From Branchiostoma floridae (Eukaryota; Chordata; Leptocardii; Amphioxiformes; Branchiostomatidae): 64,000 bases of DNA. The notes below the pieces were generated by a model that saw only the letters and a program-made list of their open reading frames with translations, made no database searches and was not told the origin of the DNA. The position numbers were made by a program, and so were the translations under genes. The stretch lies in the NCBI RefSeq assembly GCF_000003815.2, contig NC_049982.1, positions 7,239,440 through 7,303,439 of the forward strand, in the 5' to 3' direction. Below, piece after piece: positions 60,326-64,000 of this stretch. Every line of letters starts with the position of its first letter. The first letter of the stretch is position 1.

Positions 60326-61464
60326 CCGGTGTGACAGCGATCTCGCCCCCCCGGCGATCTCGCCCCCCCGGGGGGCGAGATCACTAGCGTTTTCGCCCCC
60401 CTTTAGCGTTTTCGCCCCCCCCCCCAGAGCAGCTGGCTACTACATATTACAGGTGCGCTACCTGGTACTATACTGCACCTGGGGAGTAACGTATATGGTG
60501 TGTTACCTGGTACCTATATGGCACCTTATTACCGTACCGTAAGATGTCATACCTCGAAAGTCGATATTATATTGTTCGGTGCAAACATGACATTGAAATG
60601 AAAAAAGACAATTTTTGCAGCTGAGGTGGCATAAAACAGTGCTACTGCGAACGTATAAATCAACACCGTCTATGGTACGAAATACGTCAGCTATATGTTT
60701 TCAATTTGTCACAGTGTTTTCTTTCTTGTGCTGGAAACATTTCCAAAGCACTAACAAAAACACACGTGAATAATAGTTTCTCACTATAAACACTATCTAC
60801 GCGCAAGTTGATATAGCTGTTGCTAAATGCTACACAAACACTGGTAAAAGTACCTGTCTTAAGAAACACGGGTAAATGCATCAGTTCCTAAATACTAGAA
60901 AAAACAGTCATGTTGGAGGTAAAGATATCCCTTGGCCAGGTGCATATACCAAAATGTGCGTTATTCTAATTGATACCTAATATTTGCATAATTAATAAAG
61001 ACATTACATAATTCTTTTGTGGTCACTTCATTGTAGAGACTTCATATTGGAGATATATAGGCTGCTTGAGGACAGGTGAATACAATGAAATACATCTTAT
61101 GTCAAGACTCAGGTATATGCAATAATGGGAATACAAGGGACCAAACCCTCCTTGTCTGAAACAAGTTCAACTATCTTATTACCATGTAATTACGTTAATA
61201 TTGATACTATGAATGGGGTTATGTGTACTTATATCATTCTAAAACTACATTTTGTGATTTATACCAATCAACTTCTAAAATGTCATGTAAACCCGTTCTT
61301 TTGGGGGGGGGCGAAATCGCTAAAGGGGGGCGAGGTAGGGGGGCGAGATCACTAGCCGGGGAGGGCGAGATCGCTAGTGATTTCGCCCCGGGGGGGCGAG
61401 ATCGCTAGTGATTTCGCCCCCGGGGGGGCGAGATCACGGGGGGGCGAGAACGCTGTCACACCGG
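60326..61464. mobile_element. Inverted-repeat element with G/C-run subterminal arrays
   Basis: The ends CCGGTGTGACAGCG (60326-60339) and CGCTGTCACACCGG (61451-61464) are perfect inverted repeats. Next to each are arrays of a module pairing gcgagatcgctag or gcgttttcgcccc with runs of 6-13 G or C (60340-60422 and 61303-61450). The 0.9-kb centre is AT-rich with no recognisable gene. No clear target duplication is seen. Confidence 0.75.
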
Positions 61465-62043
61465 CTCCAACCACCGATGACATATCCATACAAACAACGC
61501 CCAAACATGATCTTTTGTACACTTTCTATTATCTTGAGTATTATCTTTAACTTTGCCATTCTCAATATTATTTACCCTTTTATACGTAATATTTTACCAT
61601 ACTATATACGACAAAACGTGTACCAAACGTGTTCTAATTATGTGACCTTACATGTATCTCAAGGTGCTATAGGGCAGTACACAAGGATACCGTACTGTCA
61701 TACAGTCTGGCGAGGTCGTCACGGAGTGCTGAATAAGACGTTTCAAGCGAAGTCATTACGTGGGTTACCATACATCACAACATGGTACTTAAAATGCTGC
61801 ATATAAAGAAATAATTAGATCCTTAAAAATATTGACTTTCGAATCAGGCTACTCACATGAGTCATAGGCAAAAAAAAATCAGAAATATTGAAATTACCCC
61901 TTGAACAAACAATGAATGCACTAGTAATCCCAATTCCTCCTCTGCTTTGCATATTATGATTATCTGCACTATGTTGTATTCATAATATATCTAAGAAGAA
62001 TATGGCGCTCTAAATAACACTGAGTAATGTGTTAAAGTCCCGT
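61465..62043. other. 3' flank of P450 D
   Basis: AT-rich; short frames with no recognisable domain. I see no convincing poly(A) signal for P450 D close to its stop. Confidence 0.5.
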
Positions 62044-64000
62044 CTAAAATCGCGGAAGTGCACAGATTTCAAACGGCTTTGGAGAAAACACAAGCCCGAA
62101 AATCCCCTCCGTGTCTGGAGTAGGGGCGCCTTCTGGCAGCTTGAAGGTGAACTGCTGCAGCATGGAGGTGAAAAAGAGGAACAGCTCGAACTTGGCCAGC
62201 TGTTCTCCGAGGCACCTCCGTGGACCTGGTTCGGTAGGAAATGAAACATTAAGCGTTGGTCTTCTATTCTGTTGAACTTGAAGGGTCGCGCCAAAATTCA
62301 CCTGGCCAGCGTTTGCTTTAGATAGATGATTTATTTGTGGTGCAGACATGAATTATTTGCCACCAGAACAAATGAGCTTTCAATCCAGGGAGAAATCTGC
62401 CATACCTGTGCCGAACGGCAAAAAGGACTCCGTCCTCTGTGCCAGCTGACCGTCACTGTCCAGGAATCGGGTGGGGTCGAACCGCTCCGGATCGGGCCAG
62501 TACTTCGGGTCCATGTGGAGAGACCACAGGTTTGGCAGGATGAAGGTGCCGGCGGGGATCTGTGTCAGGTAAAACAATTTTCAGGTGTAATAAAGGTATA
62601 ATAAAGACCACAGAAAGCATATCACGGTGGATTATACTGTGGAACATGTTAACGTACGGACAGAGTGTTTACCTGATGGCCCAGGATTGTAACAGGAGCT
62701 GTGGTCTCGTGAGGGAGAGAGGAAGGAAGGATGGTCCGGATCCGCTGGGCCTCGCGTATGGTCGCCTCCGTGTAGGGAAGGTGTTCTCGCAGCAGCATTG
62801 ATGGGGCCTGTCGTTAACGTAAGATACGTATTTACACATGATATATACATAGAGTCCATAGGATATATGATACAACGGCAAGTTTTATGTTTGTGTTTAA
62901 AGAAAACGTAAACTGACTTAGCTTTGTCCCGTTTGAATAACATTCTTTTCCTGACTGTTAATGTTTAGACATACACAAGATTCAATTCATATTACATACA
63001 ATTCTTCTAACTATACAGTACCAAAAAGTAGCAAATCTTGTATCATAAACTCCCAGGTCTTCCTAGTCATGAACAGCAGCCACCCGATCTCCTTTGATGC
63101 TAATAACATGGCCTTCGTACGAATTTGGGATGCACCTGTTTTCCGAGCGACTCATCTATCTCCTCCTGCACCTTTTGCTGCACATTTGGGTTCATGACCA
63201 GGTACAGCAGGGCCCAGCGGAGCGTGGTGGCAGTGGTGTCGGTTCCCGCCAAGAACAGGTTCCTAATGACGTTGAAAATGTTGTTCTCTGGCAGTTCAGA
63301 CAGTATTCTGTTCCCTGATGATTGAAGACAATGGTAACGACCTCGCGTTAACGGATGATTTAGTAGGAAACAATTTCTAACATACCAAAGTAGCACACTG
63401 AATTTGCCAACAAACGGAAAGAAAATTTTGCAGCAAATGAAGCTTAAAAGGCTGGTGGAATACGCAGTCTGCTATGTTGCAGAAAAACGTATTGCAAAAG
63501 CAGGACATCCCCCTAACTGTTGATGCATAACCGACAAAATAATGTTGATGATCGACTCTGCAGATTTGTTCTTTTCTGTCACTTACCTCGGTGCTCCTCC
63601 AGCAGAAAACCGTCGATGACGTCCCTGATGTTGTTCGGGTCAAAGGTCTCCCTGTGCTCCTGGATGACTTCAATGACGAAGCTGCGGACATCATCGCTGC
63701 ACGTCACCACCTCCTTCAGCTTCCGGCGGAAAGACGGGACGTGCCGCAGTATTGGATAGATGTTCAATGCCTGGGAGAACAAAACCTTCACTATCAGCCA
63801 AAATTAAGCTTGTAACGTGCAATTCAACTGCCGAGATCTTTAGCCTCCATGGTAAAATACATTCATTTACATCTTCAGTAGCGTGTAGATCCAAATATTC
63901 GGAGATCTGAACATATCTTCGGGAATCTACGTTGATGATGTGATAGCATACAACTTAAACCTGAATGAAGACGACACAGTCACACACCTGAGAAGACGTA
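62044..64000 (-). CDS. Cytochrome P450, CYP2-type, gene D (5' part beyond the window)
   Basis: Minus-strand exons in view: the end of an exon at 64000-63988 (TSSQ), then 63770-63587, 63314-63136, 62807-62673, 62559-62406, 62225-62044 (stop TAG). All junctions are in phase. Marks: [15 protein letters not shown]-helix AGTDTT, EAQR of ExxR, the [18 protein letters not shown] region, FDPTRF, haem loop FGTGPRRCLG with the Cys ligand. It is the intact counterpart of pseudogene C: exon boundaries match except that D keeps 10 bp at the end of its I-helix exon. It is predicted to be an ER-bound haem monooxygenase; the substrate is unknown. Anchor, hinge and helix-C exons lie outside the window. Confidence 0.88.

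Noticed and set aside
1-64000. CRISPR arrays, operons or bacterial-type signals
   Set aside because: Gene structure, introns and repeats are those of an animal genome; no regular spacer arrays are present.

Overview
The window looks like a genomic contig from an invertebrate chordate, most likely an amphioxus (Branchiostoma-type). The reasons are intron-rich genes built from shuffled extracellular modules (VWD, EGF, cadherin, SEA, C-type lectin), a tandem cluster of CYP2-type cytochrome P450 genes, and dense SINE, LINE and DNA-transposon remains. The organism is inferred from gene style, not from a marker gene. There are three runs of N (28680-28779, 30093-30192, 33543-33918).

Layout. (1) 927-13063, + strand: the 3' part of a large secreted or mucin-like gene of at least 20 exons. 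Its order is Cys-rich module, MUC4/SUSD2/VWDE-type VWD region, about ten EGF repeats, two cadherin repeats, Ser/Thr-rich stretch, SEA-like domain, C-type lectin domain. All splice phases join into one open frame (1418 codons plus stop). (2) 14987-19894, - strand: P450 gene A, seven exons, 514 aa. (3) 21491-28542, + strand: lectin/EGF gene A, running into an assembly gap with its last exons missing. (4) 30358-30590, + strand: an isolated terminal exon of a short-chain dehydrogenase of the retinol dehydrogenase type. (5) 31239-42883, - strand: P450 gene B, a close paralogue of A with identical exon lengths, carrying a 6.6-kb insertion in one intron. (6) 44836-51639, + strand: lectin/EGF gene B, complete, ten exons, 477 aa. 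(7) 52520-59646, - strand: P450 gene C, a pseudogene with a LINE in a coding exon and a 10-bp frameshifting deletion. (8) 62044 to the window end, - strand: P450 gene D, 3' part, apparently intact.

Regions 2-3 and 5-6 are two copies of one block: a P450 and a lectin/EGF gene transcribed divergently from a shared intergenic region. The copies share exon sizes, intron sequence, a SINE in the same P450 intron, a DR1-type nuclear-receptor site 91 bp upstream of each P450 start and a TATA-like box 54 bp upstream of each lectin start. P450s C and D are a second, older pair with different intron positions. An unusual GC-AG intron at the same place is shared by A, B and C.

The P450s are predicted microsomal monooxygenases and the lectin/EGF proteins are predicted to be secreted. 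Any joint role in chemical or microbial defence is inference only. The rest is intergenic DNA and mobile elements: a tRNA-type SINE family, a 1.15-kb element with identical 111-bp direct terminal repeats, a TTAA-flanked miniature element, a G-rich inverted-repeat element, a large long-TIR element and a recent LINE.
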